Source: Leisingera sp. ANG1 (lineage in GTDB: Bacteria > Pseudomonadota > Alphaproteobacteria > Rhodobacterales > Rhodobacteraceae). From it: a stretch of 64,000 nucleotides of DNA. The notes under the pieces are model-generated. The model was not told the DNA's origin, ran no database searches, and was given only the letters and a program-made list of their open reading frames with translations. The stretch covers positions 627,783 to 691,782 of the forward strand of contig NZ_AFCF02000001.1 of assembly GCF_000203975.2 (NCBI RefSeq). The letters are read 5' to 3'. The translations under genes and the position numbers were made by a program. Positions 53,853-63,575 of the stretch are shown in pieces (positions within the stretch are counted from its first letter, which is position 1; each line of letters starts with the position of its first letter).

Positions 53853-53943
53853 GAAGTTCGCTTATCCCATTGCTCCGGCGCATGAAAAGACTATTCAGCA
53901 AATGCCCGCTTTGCGGCAGGTCAAATACATCGGAAATTCATCT

Positions 53944-54297
53944 TCAGACCGGCAATGCGGCCAAGGCAATCCTCCGCCCCTCGGATAACAGCACATTGTA
54001 GGTGCGGCAGGCGGCCGGTGAATTCATTGCTTCAACGCCCAGCCCTGCATCCTCCAGCGCCTTGCGCAGGTCTGCAGGGATATGGGCGATCTCAGGCCCG
54101 GTGCCGATGAACAGCACATCAATTTCTCCGGCAAGCGCCAGCAGAGGCGCAGCGTCCCCCATGCCGTCCCAGCCCGCAGTACCAGCAGCCGAAGTCAGCA
54201 CGCCGCCCTGATGCACCTTGCCACCGATGCGGAAGAACCCCTCGCCATAGCCGTCTATGGGCTGCGCATCGGAATAGCTCACTTCATTCAGGCGCAT
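53944..54297 (-). CDS. Mth938-like (NDUFAF3-type) protein
   Basis: This 117-aa protein has the family texture: SYSDAQPIDGYGEGFFRIGG, DVLFIGTGPEIAHIPADLR, and AMNSPAACRTYNVLLSEGRR. In mitochondria the homologue NDUFAF3 helps assemble respiratory complex I. The bacterial protein sits commonly between secF and ccm genes in Rhodobacteraceae, consistent with membrane-complex assembly. Function is inferred. Confidence 0.88.
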   Translation of the reverse strand: MRLNEVSYSDAQPIDGYGEGFFRIGGKVHQGGVLTSAAGTAGWDGMGDAAPLLALAGEIDVLFIGTGPEIAHIPADLRKALEDAGLGVEAMNSPAACRTYNVLLSEGRRIALAALPV

Positions 54298-54308
54298 GGG
54301 CGGTCCTT

Positions 54309-55061
54309 TCAGTCAAATACCGGGAGGCTGGATAACACGGCCAGCGCGATCACGGAATAGGAGGCTAAGCGGTAGAGCTTCTCGAGCTTGGGATCAAACA
54401 GCGCTTTACCGGTCAGCGTGGTGACTATGTAGGGGATGCCGAGAAGGCAGGCCAGAATGACGGCCTTGAGGCTGGCCATGCCACCGAAGATCAGGTTGGC
54501 CGCGATCACCACATCCAACGCCGCCAGGAATACGATGGTGTTGGCCCGCACCCGCGCCACGTCACGCACGTTGGCAAGGTAGAAAACGATGATCACCGGT
54601 CCCGTGAGGCCGGTCATACCGCCCACGATACCAGCCGCCCCGCCGATGGCGAACCGCCCTGGCCAGCCGAGTTTGCCCTGCCAGCGCCAGCCGGAGACCA
54701 CCGCGGCTAAGGTCACGCCGATTACCCCGGCAGCCACCCAACGCAGCGTCAGCGGATCCATCTGCGACATAAGCCACAATCCTGCCGGCACGGTGACCGC
54801 AGCGGCCATGGACAAGGCACCGACTTCAGCCCTGTCCGCCTTGCTCCAGGCCTGCGGGAACAGGGTGATGGTGGAAAACACCCCCATCAGCACCATCAGG
54901 AACACCACATCCGCCGAGGGCAGGAATTGCGCGCCGACGGGAACAAAGATCATCGCGGTGCCAAAACCAGTGAAGCCGCGGACAAGACCCGCGGCTCCAA
55001 TGGTTATCAGCAGCCAGACCAGCCCCGGCGTCTGCAGGGCTGCCTGAAACGCCTCAGGCAT
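54309..55061 (-). CDS. TSUP-family permease (TauE/SafE)
   Basis: This 250-aa protein has about eight hydrophobic helices. GLVRGFTGFGTAMIFVPVG and GGAAGIVGGMTGLTGPVII are the two internal repeats of the sulfite exporter TauE/SafE family. These transport sulfur oxyanions or organic anions. The gene overlaps secF by 8 nt. The link to sulfite is family knowledge; the real substrate is unknown. Confidence 0.87.
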   Translation of the reverse strand: MPEAFQAALQTPGLVWLLITIGAAGLVRGFTGFGTAMIFVPVGAQFLPSADVVFLMVLMGVFSTITLFPQAWSKADRAEVGALSMAAAVTVPAGLWLMSQMDPLTLRWVAAGVIGVTLAAVVSGWRWQGKLGWPGRFAIGGAAGIVGGMTGLTGPVIIVFYLANVRDVARVRANTIVFLAALDVVIAANLIFGGMASLKAVILACLLGIPYIVTTLTGKALFDPKLEKLYRLASYSVIALAVLSSLPVFD

Positions 55062-56022
55062 CGATGTTGCCGAACTGGTTGCCGGTGGTGTTGGCCTGCT
55101 TCGACCAGTCGCGCTTCACCCCCAGTTTCAACAGGATGGTGGAGGCGACGAAGACCGAGGAGTAGGTCCCGACAATAACGCCCCAGATCATCGCAAACAC
55201 GAAGCCGCGGATCACGTCGCCGCCCAGCACATAGAGCGAGATCAGCGCCAGAAGCGTGGTGACGGAGGTCATCATCGTCCGGCTCAGCGTCTCGTTGATC
55301 GAGATGTTCAGAACCTCAGAGAGGTCCTTCTTCTTGTAACGGCGCAGGTTCTCCCGCACCCGGTCGAAAACAACCACGGTATCGTTCAGCGAGTAGCCGA
55401 CGATGGTCAGCAGCGCTGCAATGATCGCCAGGTCGAACCGGATCTGCAATTCCGAGAACACACCGATGGTCAGCACCACGTCATGCACCAGCGCCGCCAC
55501 CGCGCCGAGGGCGAACTGCCATTCGAACCGCAGCCAGATGTAAACCAGAACCGCGGCAATCGCCAAGGCGACCGCAATAATCGCGGTGGTGATCAGCTCG
55601 CCCGAGACCTTGGGGCCAACGGACTCGACCGAGACGAATTTGATGCCCGGCGCCACCGCGTCCAGGGAGGCCTTCAGCGTCTCGATCATCTCACCGGAGA
55701 TCGCCTCGCCGTCGTCCTGTGCCTGAATGCGGATCATGGCGACGTGCTGGTCTTCTTCGAAGGCCGGATCGAACACCTCGGTGATCGACACGTCACCCAG
55801 GCCGTGCACCGCCAGTGCATCGCGGTATGCGCCAACGTCCACAGTCTCCGACGCTTCGGTGCGGATGGTGGTGCCGCCGCGGAAGTCGATGCCGAAGTTC
55901 AGCCCCTGAAACAGGAAGGAGGCAAAGCCCACCACCATCATCAAGGCTGAGATGCCCAGCCACAGCTTGGCGCGTTTGAAGAAATCGAATGAGGTTTCCT
56001 GGGGAACAAGTCTCAGCCGCAT
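55054..56022 (-). CDS. secF: Protein translocase subunit SecF
   Basis: The start is set at ATG 56022 (MRLRLVPQETSFDFFKRA), 1 nt after the secD stop. The 322-aa protein has six membrane segments with the periplasmic P1 domain between the first and second. GIDFRGGTTIRTEASE and VGYSLNDTVVVFDRVREN are SecF signatures. With SecD it uses proton motive force to pull exported proteins out of SecYEG. Confidence 0.96.
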   Translation of the reverse strand: MRLRLVPQETSFDFFKRAKLWLGISALMMVVGFASFLFQGLNFGIDFRGGTTIRTEASETVDVGAYRDALAVHGLGDVSITEVFDPAFEEDQHVAMIRIQAQDDGEAISGEMIETLKASLDAVAPGIKFVSVESVGPKVSGELITTAIIAVALAIAAVLVYIWLRFEWQFALGAVAALVHDVVLTIGVFSELQIRFDLAIIAALLTIVGYSLNDTVVVFDRVRENLRRYKKKDLSEVLNISINETLSRTMMTSVTTLLALISLYVLGGDVIRGFVFAMIWGVIVGTYSSVFVASTILLKLGVKRDWSKQANTTGNQFGNIDA

Positions 56023-56023
56023 A

Positions 56024-57685
56024 TCACACCTCAATCGTTTTCGGACGGCGCCGTTCAAACCACATAACGATCATCAGGCGGGTCACAAAGATCGCGGTGA
56101 ACACCGAGGTCAGAATGCCCAAGCCCAGGGTAATCGCGAAGCCGCGCACCGGGCCGGAGCCCATGGCGAACAGGATCACCGCAGTGATGAAGGTGGTGAT
56201 GTTGGCGTCGAGAATGGCGCTGAGCGCCTTGGAGTAGCCTTCGTCGATGGCCTTGGCCGGGCCGCGGCCCGCCTTCAGCTCTTCCCGGATACGCTCAAAG
56301 ATCAGCACATTGGCGTCCACCGCCATACCAACCGTCAGAACGATACCGGCAATGCCCGGCAGGGTCAGCGTGCCGCCAATCAGGCTCAGCATGCCGAAGA
56401 TCAGCGCGATGTTCAGGATCAGCGCCACGTTGGCGAATAGACCGAACAAGCCATAGCTGAGGCCCATGAACACCAGCACCGCGACAAAGGCCACGATGGT
56501 GGCAATCTTGCCCGCGTCGATGCTGTCCTGGCCCAATTCGGGGCCGATGGTCCGCTCTTCCAGGAAGTCCAGCCCCGCAGGCAGCGCGCCAGCGCGCAGC
56601 AGCACGGCAAGGTTGGTGCTTTCCTCAACGGTGAAGTTGCCGGTGATGATGCCGGAGCCGCCCGGGATGTGCGACTGGATTACAGGCGCGGAGACCACCT
56701 CGTCATCCAGCACGATGGCGAAGGGCGAGCCGATGTTTTCGGCCGTGTAGTCGCCGAACCGGCGTGCGCCGGAGGTGTTGAAGCGGAAGGTCACAGCCGG
56801 TCGGCCGTTCTGGTCGAACGACGGCTGCGCATCCACCAGGTCCTCGCCGGTGACAACCGCGGCGGCCTCGATGGTGTAATAGAATCCCTCTTCGTCCAGC
56901 GACGGCACAACCTTGTTGCCGATGCCCGGTGCTGCGTCCGCGTCGCTGCCGCGGCCCACTACCGGGTTGAAGGTCAGCTGTGCGGTGGTGCCGATGATCG
57001 CCTTCAGTTCAGAAGCGGAACCGATGCCCGGCACCTGGATCAGGATCCGGTCGGCCCCCTGGCGCTGGATGGTCGGCTCACGGGTGCCGACCTCGTCGAT
57101 CCGGCGGCGCACGATTTCCAGCGACTGGCGCACGGTCCGGTCGTCAGAGGCCAGCTTTTCCGCCTCGCTCAGCTCCACCACAAGGATGTCGCCTTCGGCA
57201 GCAACCTCAATGTCAGTTGCTCCGGCGCCGGTCAGGCTGGTGACCGGGCTAGCCAGGCCGCGCACCACTTCCAGCGCGCGGGCCATACCGTCCGGTTTGG
57301 AAATCTTCAGGCGAATCTGATCCACCGGGCCAGGCTGGCGCCGGAAGGTGCCGACAGTGGAGCGCTCGGGCCGCAGTGCATCGCGCACCTCCGGCCACAG
57401 CGCATCCATCCGCGCCTCATAGACATCCTCGACCTGCACTTCGGCCAGCAGATGCGCGCCGCCCCGCAGATCGAGGCCAAGGTTCACCAGACCCGACGGC
57501 AGGAAAGACGGCCACTGGCCTGCTGTTTCCAGCCGTTCCGGCGTTTCACCCTTGACGATGATATCGGCGGCCGCGTCGTTGGCCTGTTCGACGCGGGTAT
57601 AAAAACCGTTTGGCAGGGCAAGCATGATGCCAGCTGCACAAACCAGCCAGATCAGCACCCTCTTCCAGAGATCAATTTGCAGCAT
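56024..57685 (-). CDS. secD: Protein translocase subunit SecD
   Basis: This 553-aa RND-type protein contains NLGLDLRGGAHLLAEV at the start of P1, the repeat QRQGADRILIQVPGI, and the transmembrane motif GIVLTVGMAVDANVLIFERI. It acts with SecF and YajC in late steps of protein export. The gene order yajC-secD-secF is standard. Confidence 0.96.
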   Translation of the reverse strand: MLQIDLWKRVLIWLVCAAGIMLALPNGFYTRVEQANDAAADIIVKGETPERLETAGQWPSFLPSGLVNLGLDLRGGAHLLAEVQVEDVYEARMDALWPEVRDALRPERSTVGTFRRQPGPVDQIRLKISKPDGMARALEVVRGLASPVTSLTGAGATDIEVAAEGDILVVELSEAEKLASDDRTVRQSLEIVRRRIDEVGTREPTIQRQGADRILIQVPGIGSASELKAIIGTTAQLTFNPVVGRGSDADAAPGIGNKVVPSLDEEGFYYTIEAAAVVTGEDLVDAQPSFDQNGRPAVTFRFNTSGARRFGDYTAENIGSPFAIVLDDEVVSAPVIQSHIPGGSGIITGNFTVEESTNLAVLLRAGALPAGLDFLEERTIGPELGQDSIDAGKIATIVAFVAVLVFMGLSYGLFGLFANVALILNIALIFGMLSLIGGTLTLPGIAGIVLTVGMAVDANVLIFERIREELKAGRGPAKAIDEGYSKALSAILDANITTFITAVILFAMGSGPVRGFAITLGLGILTSVFTAIFVTRLMIVMWFERRRPKTIEV

Positions 57686-57718
57686 TGCCCTGCCTTTTCA
57701 GATGGTTGCGAAGGGTGC

Positions 57719-58003
57719 TTAAGCTGCCGGCTCGGTTTTGCTCAGAACCTGGGCAATGGTCGCCTTGACCACGCGCACCTTGACGCCATCCGCGATTTCG
57801 ACCTCGATCTCGCCGTCTTCCTTGACCTTGGCCACCTTGCCGATCACACCGCCCTGGGTCACCACCTGGTCGCCGCGGCGCAGGCCGTCCACCATCGCCT
57901 GATGCTGTTTCATCTTCTTCTGCTGCGGGCGGATCAGCAGGAAGTACATGATCGCGAAGATCAGGATAAGCGGGAGAAATTGGCCGATTGCGCCAGCGTC
58001 CAT
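57719..58003 (-). CDS. yajC: Sec translocon accessory protein YajC
   Basis: This 94-aa protein has one N-terminal membrane segment (FLPLILIFAIMYFLLI), followed by RPQQKKMKQHQAMVDGLRRG and a small beta part (VVTQGGVIGKVAKVKEDG). It is the first gene of the long leftward sec-ccm cluster. A weakly conserved auxiliary subunit of SecDF. Confidence 0.95.
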   Translation of the reverse strand: MDAGAIGQFLPLILIFAIMYFLLIRPQQKKMKQHQAMVDGLRRGDQVVTQGGVIGKVAKVKEDGEIEVEIADGVKVRVVKATIAQVLSKTEPAA

Positions 58004-58314
58004 GGGATATTCCTTCTGTCAAAGCGGCATGGTTTTCATGCCGGAAATTTGCAGCGGAACCTATGCGCTGGACAGGGGGTTTGCAAGGGAACCCTGCAGT
58101 CCCAAAGGGGCGGATTTCAGGCCGTAGCCAGTTGCCAGGCAGCCAGCAGTGAAAGAAAGTGCAAACACGACCTGCAGGCGTGCGGAAACTGATTGCAAAA
58201 CAGTGCGATTCGGCGCTTTGCTTTCCCTTGCGCAAGCCGCCAGGCGCGGGGCCTTTGCCCCCTCTTTCCGGTCCGGATGGCGGCCCGGCCATTCCTGAAA
58301 GAAGGAACAGGCGC

Positions 58315-58731
58315 ATGATGATGGTGCGCTGCTATCTCGCCCCCTCGGCTATCGAAGGGCTGGGCGTTTTTTGCCACGACAACATCACCAAGGGCGACAT
58401 TGTCTGGCGCTATGACAGAATGCTCGACACCACCTTCCCGGAGAGCAAGCTGGACAATGTTGAACTCCACATAAAGGAGTTTCTGGAGCGCTACAGCTTC
58501 CCGGATCCCTGCCGCCCAGGCTACATGATCCTGCAATGCGACGAAGGGCGGTTCCTGAACCACTCCATGTATCCGAACCTCGATTTTTCCGACGGGGCCT
58601 GGGGCCGGGCGTTGACCAGCATACCGGCAGGCACGGAACTCACCTTTGACTATGCCGACTTCCTGACCGGCGAGATCCGCATGCAGCCACCGCGGCATCA
58701 GGTGCACATGATGGCGATGGCCGCGGAATGA
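58315..58731 (+). CDS. SET-domain protein
   Basis: The start is set at ATG 58315 with AAGGAAC upstream; two further Mets follow. The 138-aa protein has the SET core: IEGLGVFCHDNITKGDIVWR, then CDEGRFLNHSMYPNLDF (the NHS motif), and ELTFDYADFL for the pseudoknot Tyr. Bacterial SET proteins may methylate protein lysines. The substrate is unknown. Pre-SET and post-SET Cys clusters are absent. It is divergent from yajC. Confidence 0.85.
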   Translation: MMMVRCYLAPSAIEGLGVFCHDNITKGDIVWRYDRMLDTTFPESKLDNVELHIKEFLERYSFPDPCRPGYMILQCDEGRFLNHSMYPNLDFSDGAWGRALTSIPAGTELTFDYADFLTGEIRMQPPRHQVHMMAMAAE

Positions 58732-58739
58732 ACCAAAAC

Positions 58740-58762
58740 AGGCCGGGCGCCACACCCGGCCT
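58740..58762 (+). terminator. SET gene terminator
   Basis: AGGCCGGG and CCCGGCCT form an 8-bp stem with a 7-nt loop, then ATTTCTTTTT. Confidence 0.88.
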
Positions 58763-58877
58763 ATTTCTTTTTACGCTGTCAGGCGCTGAGGTGCCCGCCC
58801 CCTTCCCCTTTCTTCACCCTTGCGTCATAGGATGGGCCTACTGATTCAAACACCATTCAACGCTAGGAGAGACTCTC

Positions 58878-60170
58878 ATGCATGACATCCGCGCTATCCG
58901 CGAAAACCCTGCCGCATTCGACGCCGCTGTGGCGCGGCGCGGGGATGCGGGCGTGTCATCCGGGATTCTCGCGCTGGATGAGGCACGCCGGGCCAAGATC
59001 CTGGCGGCCGAAACCGCTCAGGCCGAGCAAAACAAGGCCTCCAAGGAAGTCGGCGCCGCCAAGGGGCGCGGCGATGAGGCCGAGTTTGAGCGCCTGCGCG
59101 CGCTGGTGGCCGAAAAGAAAGCCGAAGTGGCCGAGATGAACACCGAGGCCAAGGCGCTGGACCAGCAGCTTAACGACATGCTGATGACCATCCCGAACCT
59201 GGCCTTCGACGATGTGCCGGACGGTGAGGATGAAGACGACAATGTCGAGATCCGCCGCTGGGGTGAGCCGAAAGCGCTGGATTTCGAGGCCAAGGAGCAT
59301 TTCGAGATCGAAGGCGTGAAGCCCGGCATGGATTTTGAAGTTGCGGCCAAGCTGTCGGGCAGCCGTTTTGTGGTGCTGTCCGGCGCGGTGGCCCGTATCC
59401 ACCGGGCGCTGGCGCAGTTCATGATCAACACCCATGTGGATGAGAACGGGCTGACGGAAACCTGGACCCCGGTTCTGGTGCGCGAAGAGATGATGTATGG
59501 CACCGGCCAGCTGCCCAAGTTCGGCGAGGACAGCTACAAGACCACCAATGGATGGTGGCTGGTGCCGACGGCTGAGGTCACGCTGACCAACATCGTGAAC
59601 GGCCTTACGGTTGAGGAAGGCTACCTGCCGCGCCGTTATGTTGCACACACCCAGTGCTTCCGCTCCGAGGCGGGTTCGGCCGGCAAGGATACTGCCGGCA
59701 TGCTGCGCCAGCACCAGTTCGAGAAGGTCGAGATGGTCTCTGTCACCCATCCCGACAAGAGCGTCGAGGAGCATGAGCGCATGACCCGCTGCGCAGAGGA
59801 CATTCTGGAGCGCCTGAGCCTGCCCTACCGCACCATCGTGCTGTGCACCGGCGACATGGGCTTTGGCGCCCGCAAGACCCACGACATCGAGGTCTGGGTG
59901 CCCGGCCAGAAGACCTACCGCGAGATCTCCTCGGTCTCGGTCTGCGGCGATTTCCAGGCCCGCCGGATGAACGCGCGGTTCAAGCCTGCCGACGGCGGCA
60001 AACCGCAGTTCGTGCACACGCTGAACGGCTCCGGCCTGGCGGTGGGCCGCTGCCTGATTGCGGTGCTGGAAAACGGCCAGCAGGCGGATGGCTCGGTTAA
60101 GCTGCCCGAGGTGCTTGCCCCTTATCTGGGCGGCAAACTGACCCTGACAGCAGAGGGTGAGCTGGTCTGA
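58878..60170 (+). CDS. serS: Seryl-tRNA synthetase
   Basis: This 430-aa enzyme has an N-terminal coiled-coil arm (residues about 30-110) that holds the tRNA. Class II motifs follow: motif 2 in [20 protein letters not shown] and motif 3 in [28 protein letters not shown] marks the serine site. AGGAGAG precedes the ATG. It is complete and bacterial in type. Confidence 0.97.
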   Translation: MHDIRAIRENPAAFDAAVARRGDAGVSSGILALDEARRAKILAAETAQAEQNKASKEVGAAKGRGDEAEFERLRALVAEKKAEVAEMNTEAKALDQQLNDMLMTIPNLAFDDVPDGEDEDDNVEIRRWGEPKALDFEAKEHFEIEGVKPGMDFEVAAKLSGSRFVVLSGAVARIHRALAQFMINTHVDENGLTETWTPVLVREEMMYGTGQLPKFGEDSYKTTNGWWLVPTAEVTLTNIVNGLTVEEGYLPRRYVAHTQCFRSEAGSAGKDTAGMLRQHQFEKVEMVSVTHPDKSVEEHERMTRCAEDILERLSLPYRTIVLCTGDMGFGARKTHDIEVWVPGQKTYREISSVSVCGDFQARRMNARFKPADGGKPQFVHTLNGSGLAVGRCLIAVLENGQQADGSVKLPEVLAPYLGGKLTLTAEGELV

Positions 60171-60193
60171 TCCAGACCGCGTCCCGGAGACAG

Positions 60194-60218
60194 AAACCGG
60201 CGCCACTGGCGCCGGTTT
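60194..60218 (+). terminator. serS terminator
   Basis: ACCGGCGCC and GGCGCCGGT form a 9-bp stem (60196-60216), with one or two further A-T pairs at the base, a 3-nt loop, and a TTTTATTTT tail. It faces the convergent helix-hairpin-helix gene. Confidence 0.93.
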
Positions 60219-60241
60219 TATTTTGAAGCAATGGCTTGAAG

Positions 60242-60709
60242 CTATTTCTTCGACTTCTTCTTTTTCTTCTCTGTGACGTTGCCTTCCAGAATGGCCTTGG
60301 CCTTGGCCTTTTCCTTCTCGATGGCCTTTTTTGCCTTGGCCTTCACTTTCTTGGCCTTCTTCTTGGCCTTGACCTTGGCCTCGGCAAATTCCTCCATCAG
60401 TTGCGCCGCCTGGCGTTTGGCCTTCTTGGCCTTGGCTTGTGCCTTGGCGGCTTTCTCCTCAGCCGCCTGAAGCGCAGTTTCCGCGGCGGCCAGCCGGGCG
60501 CTCAGATCGTCCCCATCCGACTCTGCGGACCCGTTGTGAGCCCGGGCGGCATCCTGCAGCAGGCCGGCCCGGCTGGCGCCGATCCCCGGGATGCTGCGCA
60601 GCTGCTGCTCCTCCATCCCGGCTAGTTCTTCGACGGAATTCACCCCGTTTTCCTGAAGAACCCGGGCCAGCGCAGGCCCCACTCCCCGCAGTTCTGAAAT
60701 CGCCGTCAT
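60242..60709 (-). CDS. Helix-hairpin-helix protein with histone-like tail
   Basis: This 155-aa protein's first 55 residues form one or two helix-hairpin-helix units (AISELRGVGPALARVLQENG, LRSIPGIGASRAGLLQDAA), of the kind that bind DNA without sequence preference. The remainder is a Lys/Ala-rich low-complexity tail ending in KKKKKSKK, like histone H1 or Hc1. The combination suggests a DNA-compacting or repair-linked protein. Convergent with serS. Function inferred from composition. Confidence 0.75.
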   Translation of the reverse strand: MTAISELRGVGPALARVLQENGVNSVEELAGMEEQQLRSIPGIGASRAGLLQDAARAHNGSAESDGDDLSARLAAAETALQAAEEKAAKAQAKAKKAKRQAAQLMEEFAEAKVKAKKKAKKVKAKAKKAIEKEKAKAKAILEGNVTEKKKKKSKK

Positions 60710-60769
60710 GCCGCTGTCAGCCTCCCCCTCTAATTCACTAGGCTCCCCGGCAACCTTCGCAGGAAATGT

Positions 60770-61723
60770 TCATCCAGGAAAGGGCACCAGGCATTTCTTC
60801 TCTTCATCCCAAAGCTTTAGCGTCAGCGCCCGGACCGCTTCCGGGAACTTGATCCGGCGCAGCCCCAGTTCAGGCGGCAGGCTGTAATGGCACTGGCGCA
60901 GCCGGTAGGAGGGGATCCGGGCGTTGTAGTGGTGGATGTCATGCAGGGTGATATTTGCCACTGCCATGTCGAAGAACCAGCCGAAATCCAGGCAAGACGA
61001 TCCCTGCAACGCCGCCACCTGCGGGTTCAGGTCCGGGCGGCGGTCCCAGTAGGTGTCCTCGAAATTGTGCTGCAGATAGACCAGAAACACGCCGATCATG
61101 CCGCCGAGGAAAGAGAACGCCAGCCAGATCAGAATGCCGGTCATCCCTGCAACCCAATAGAGCAGTCCCAGCATGGCTACGATCACCAGATTGTGCAGGA
61201 TCACCCCGGCAGCACCGAACCGCGCCGTGTTCTTGGGCCAGCGGTAGCGGATGAAATAGGTGAAGGCCGAACCCAGCGGCACCAGCACAAACGGATTGCG
61301 GTAGAGCCGGTAGCCCAGCCGCTCCCAGAAACCGGCCGCTTTCCATTCCCGCAGAGTCATGGTGTGGATCTCGCCAGTCTCGCGGTGCTCTAGATTGCCG
61401 ATATTGGAATGATGCAGGTTGTGGTTCTGCTTCATCACCTCAAAGGGCGCAAAGGTGAAGGGCGACAGCACATGGCCCGCGATCTCGTTCTGCAGGCGGG
61501 TCTCGAACAGCGAATGGTGGCCGGTGTCATGCTGCAGCACGTAGAGGCGTACCGCAGCAAAGGCAAAGACCACCCCTGCGGGCAGCATCACATACCAGCG
61601 GTCGGCATGGGTGATGGCCAGATAGAGCGACAGGAAGTAAACCGCAAATGTTCCGAAATAGCTGAGTGATGCCAGCCGGTTATCCTTTTCGGTGAACTTG
61701 CGCGTGTGTGCCCTCAGATCCAT
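60770..61723 (-). CDS. Fatty-acid desaturase
   Basis: The start is set at the internal ATG 61723 (MDLRAHTRKFTEKDN). The 317-aa membrane protein carries three His boxes of acyl-lipid desaturases: HDTGHHS, HNLHHSN, and HDIHHYN. Four hydrophobic segments lie between them. It likely introduces a double bond in membrane acyl chains or a hydroxyl group, as related FADS proteins do. No ferredoxin or reductase gene is next to it. Confidence 0.88.
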   Translation of the reverse strand: MDLRAHTRKFTEKDNRLASLSYFGTFAVYFLSLYLAITHADRWYVMLPAGVVFAFAAVRLYVLQHDTGHHSLFETRLQNEIAGHVLSPFTFAPFEVMKQNHNLHHSNIGNLEHRETGEIHTMTLREWKAAGFWERLGYRLYRNPFVLVPLGSAFTYFIRYRWPKNTARFGAAGVILHNLVIVAMLGLLYWVAGMTGILIWLAFSFLGGMIGVFLVYLQHNFEDTYWDRRPDLNPQVAALQGSSCLDFGWFFDMAVANITLHDIHHYNARIPSYRLRQCHYSLPPELGLRRIKFPEAVRALTLKLWDEEKKCLVPFPG

Positions 61724-62040
61724 GAATTCTTCCATAAATGCGCGATGTGACAGGCATGCGAAATGGGCGCAGCCCGCCCAAGATAAACCTCAGATAATTC
61801 CAGCTTTGCCAAAGGCAAGCCGGCTGAGGCAAAGCGCCTCAACCCAAGGGATATCACCGCGCCACTCTGGATGGAATAGCCGGGTGCTGGCCAAGTCAGT
61901 ACGGCGGATGCCTGCCGAAGGTACAACAGACCCCCGTTGCAGAACGCGAAAACGCCGCCCCGTGGGGCGGCGCCGGACCCAACGGGCCAAGGCATTCTTT
62001 GAATGCCGCGAAGCCGGGCGGGAGCGCTCGCCGCCGGAGA
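61724..62040. other. Intergenic region, no gene
   Basis: This region of about 315 nt lies between the desaturase start and the der stop. It holds the der terminator hairpin (61953-61972) and presumably the desaturase promoter. No ORF is supported. Confidence 0.55.
61953..61972 (-). terminator. der terminator
   Basis: On the minus strand CGCCGCCCC and GGGGCGGCG pair around a 2-nt centre (effective loop of 4), then TTTTCG. It lies 70 nt after the der stop. Confidence 0.8.
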
Positions 62041-63504
62041 TCAGCTGCCGCGCTTCTTCAGGTGCTTTTCCAGCGCGCCTGCGTTCTTTGCCCGCTTGCC
62101 TCTATAGGGGTTCTTGTCGCCCTGCCCGCGCATATACAGGCGGATCGGGGTGCCGGGCATGTCGAAATCCTCGCGCAACCCGTTCACCAGATAGCGGGTA
62201 TAGCTTTCCGGCAGCTTGTCAGGGTGCGAGCACATCACCACGAACCCCGGCGGGCGGCTCTTGGCCTGGGTCATGTAGCGCAGCTTGATCCGCTTGCCCT
62301 GCGGCGCGGGCGGCGGGTGCTGCTCCAGCATGCCAACCAGCCAGCGGTTCAGCGCTGCGGTCGGCACCCGCCGGTTCCAGGTGCCATAGGCCCGCATGAT
62401 CGCCTCGTGCAGCCGGTCCAGCCCCTTGCCGGTCTTGGCCGAAACGGTGACCAGCGGCGCGCCGCGCAGTTGCGGCAGCAACCGGCCGAAGGCTTCCTTG
62501 AGGTCGCGCAGCTTTTCTTGCTTGTGCTCTTCGGCGTCCCATTTGTTGACCGCAACCACAACCGCACGCCCCTCGCGCTCGGCCAGGTCGGCAATCCGCA
62601 GGTCCTGTTGCTCAAACGGGATGCTGGCGTCCAGCAGCACCACCACAACCTCGGCAAATTTCACCGCGCGCAGGCCGTCGGAGACCGAAAGCTTCTCCAG
62701 CTTCTCCTGCACCTTTGCCTTTTTGCGCATGCCGGCGGTGTCAAACACCCGCATAGGCGTGTCTTTCCAGTTGATCTTGAGCGAGATCGCATCGCGGGTG
62801 ATCCCGGCCTCGGGCCCTGTCAGCAGCCGGTCCTCGCCCAGGATCTTGTTGATCAGTGTCGACTTGCCCGCATTGGGACGGCCCACCACGGCAACCTGCA
62901 GGGGCTTGGCGTCGGTCGGAACCGGGATGACCTCTTCTTCGTCCTCGCCGATCTCTTCATAAAGTTCGACATCGGTGACCGGGGCATGCTCTTCGGCCTG
63001 GGCCTCGAACTTCTCGGCCAGCGGCTGCAGGATGCCGTAAAGGTCCGGCATCCCTTCGCCATGCTCGCCCGACAGCCGCAGCGGCTCACCTAGGCCTAGG
63101 CCGTAGGCTTCCAGCACACCGGCCTCGGCGGCATTGCCCTCAGCCTTGTTGGCGGCGAGGATCACATGCGCGGACCTGCGGCGCAGGATATCGGCAAAGA
63201 TCTCGTCGGTCGGGGTAACGCCGGTGCGGGCGTCGATCATGAACAGGCAGATGTCGGCCATGTCCACCGCCCGCTCGGTCAGCCGGCGCATCCGGCCTTC
63301 CAGCGAGTTGTCTGTGGCATCTTCCAGACCCGCAGTATCAATCACCGTAAAGCGCAGGTCGCCCAGCCGTGCCGCGCCTTCGCGCAGGTCACGCGTCACG
63401 CCCGGCTGGTCGTCGACCAAGGCCAGCTTCTTGCCCACAAGGCGGTTGAACAGGGTGGACTTGCCCACATTGGGACGGCCCACGATGGCGAGGGTAAAGG
63501 ACAT
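62041..63504 (-). CDS. der: Ribosome biogenesis GTPase Der (EngA)
   Basis: This 487-aa protein with two GTPase domains is essential for assembly of the large ribosomal subunit. G1 motifs are [12 protein letters not shown] and [13 protein letters not shown]3 is VIDTAGLED and [10 protein letters not shown]4 is ANKAEG and VNKWDA. A KH-like C-terminal domain follows. A longer inter-domain linker is acidic. It is coupled to the upstream gene in a leftward pair. Confidence 0.97.
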   Translation of the reverse strand: MSFTLAIVGRPNVGKSTLFNRLVGKKLALVDDQPGVTRDLREGAARLGDLRFTVIDTAGLEDATDNSLEGRMRRLTERAVDMADICLFMIDARTGVTPTDEIFADILRRRSAHVILAANKAEGNAAEAGVLEAYGLGLGEPLRLSGEHGEGMPDLYGILQPLAEKFEAQAEEHAPVTDVELYEEIGEDEEEVIPVPTDAKPLQVAVVGRPNAGKSTLINKILGEDRLLTGPEAGITRDAISLKINWKDTPMRVFDTAGMRKKAKVQEKLEKLSVSDGLRAVKFAEVVVVLLDASIPFEQQDLRIADLAEREGRAVVVAVNKWDAEEHKQEKLRDLKEAFGRLLPQLRGAPLVTVSAKTGKGLDRLHEAIMRAYGTWNRRVPTAALNRWLVGMLEQHPPPAPQGKRIKLRYMTQAKSRPPGFVVMCSHPDKLPESYTRYLVNGLREDFDMPGTPIRLYMRGQGDKNPYRGKRAKNAGALEKHLKKRGS

Positions 63505-63575
63505 CAGACCAGCTTTCTGCGATTCAGACGCGGCTCATAGCGCATCCGCGCGGCTTGTGCCACCCGGAAACACTG

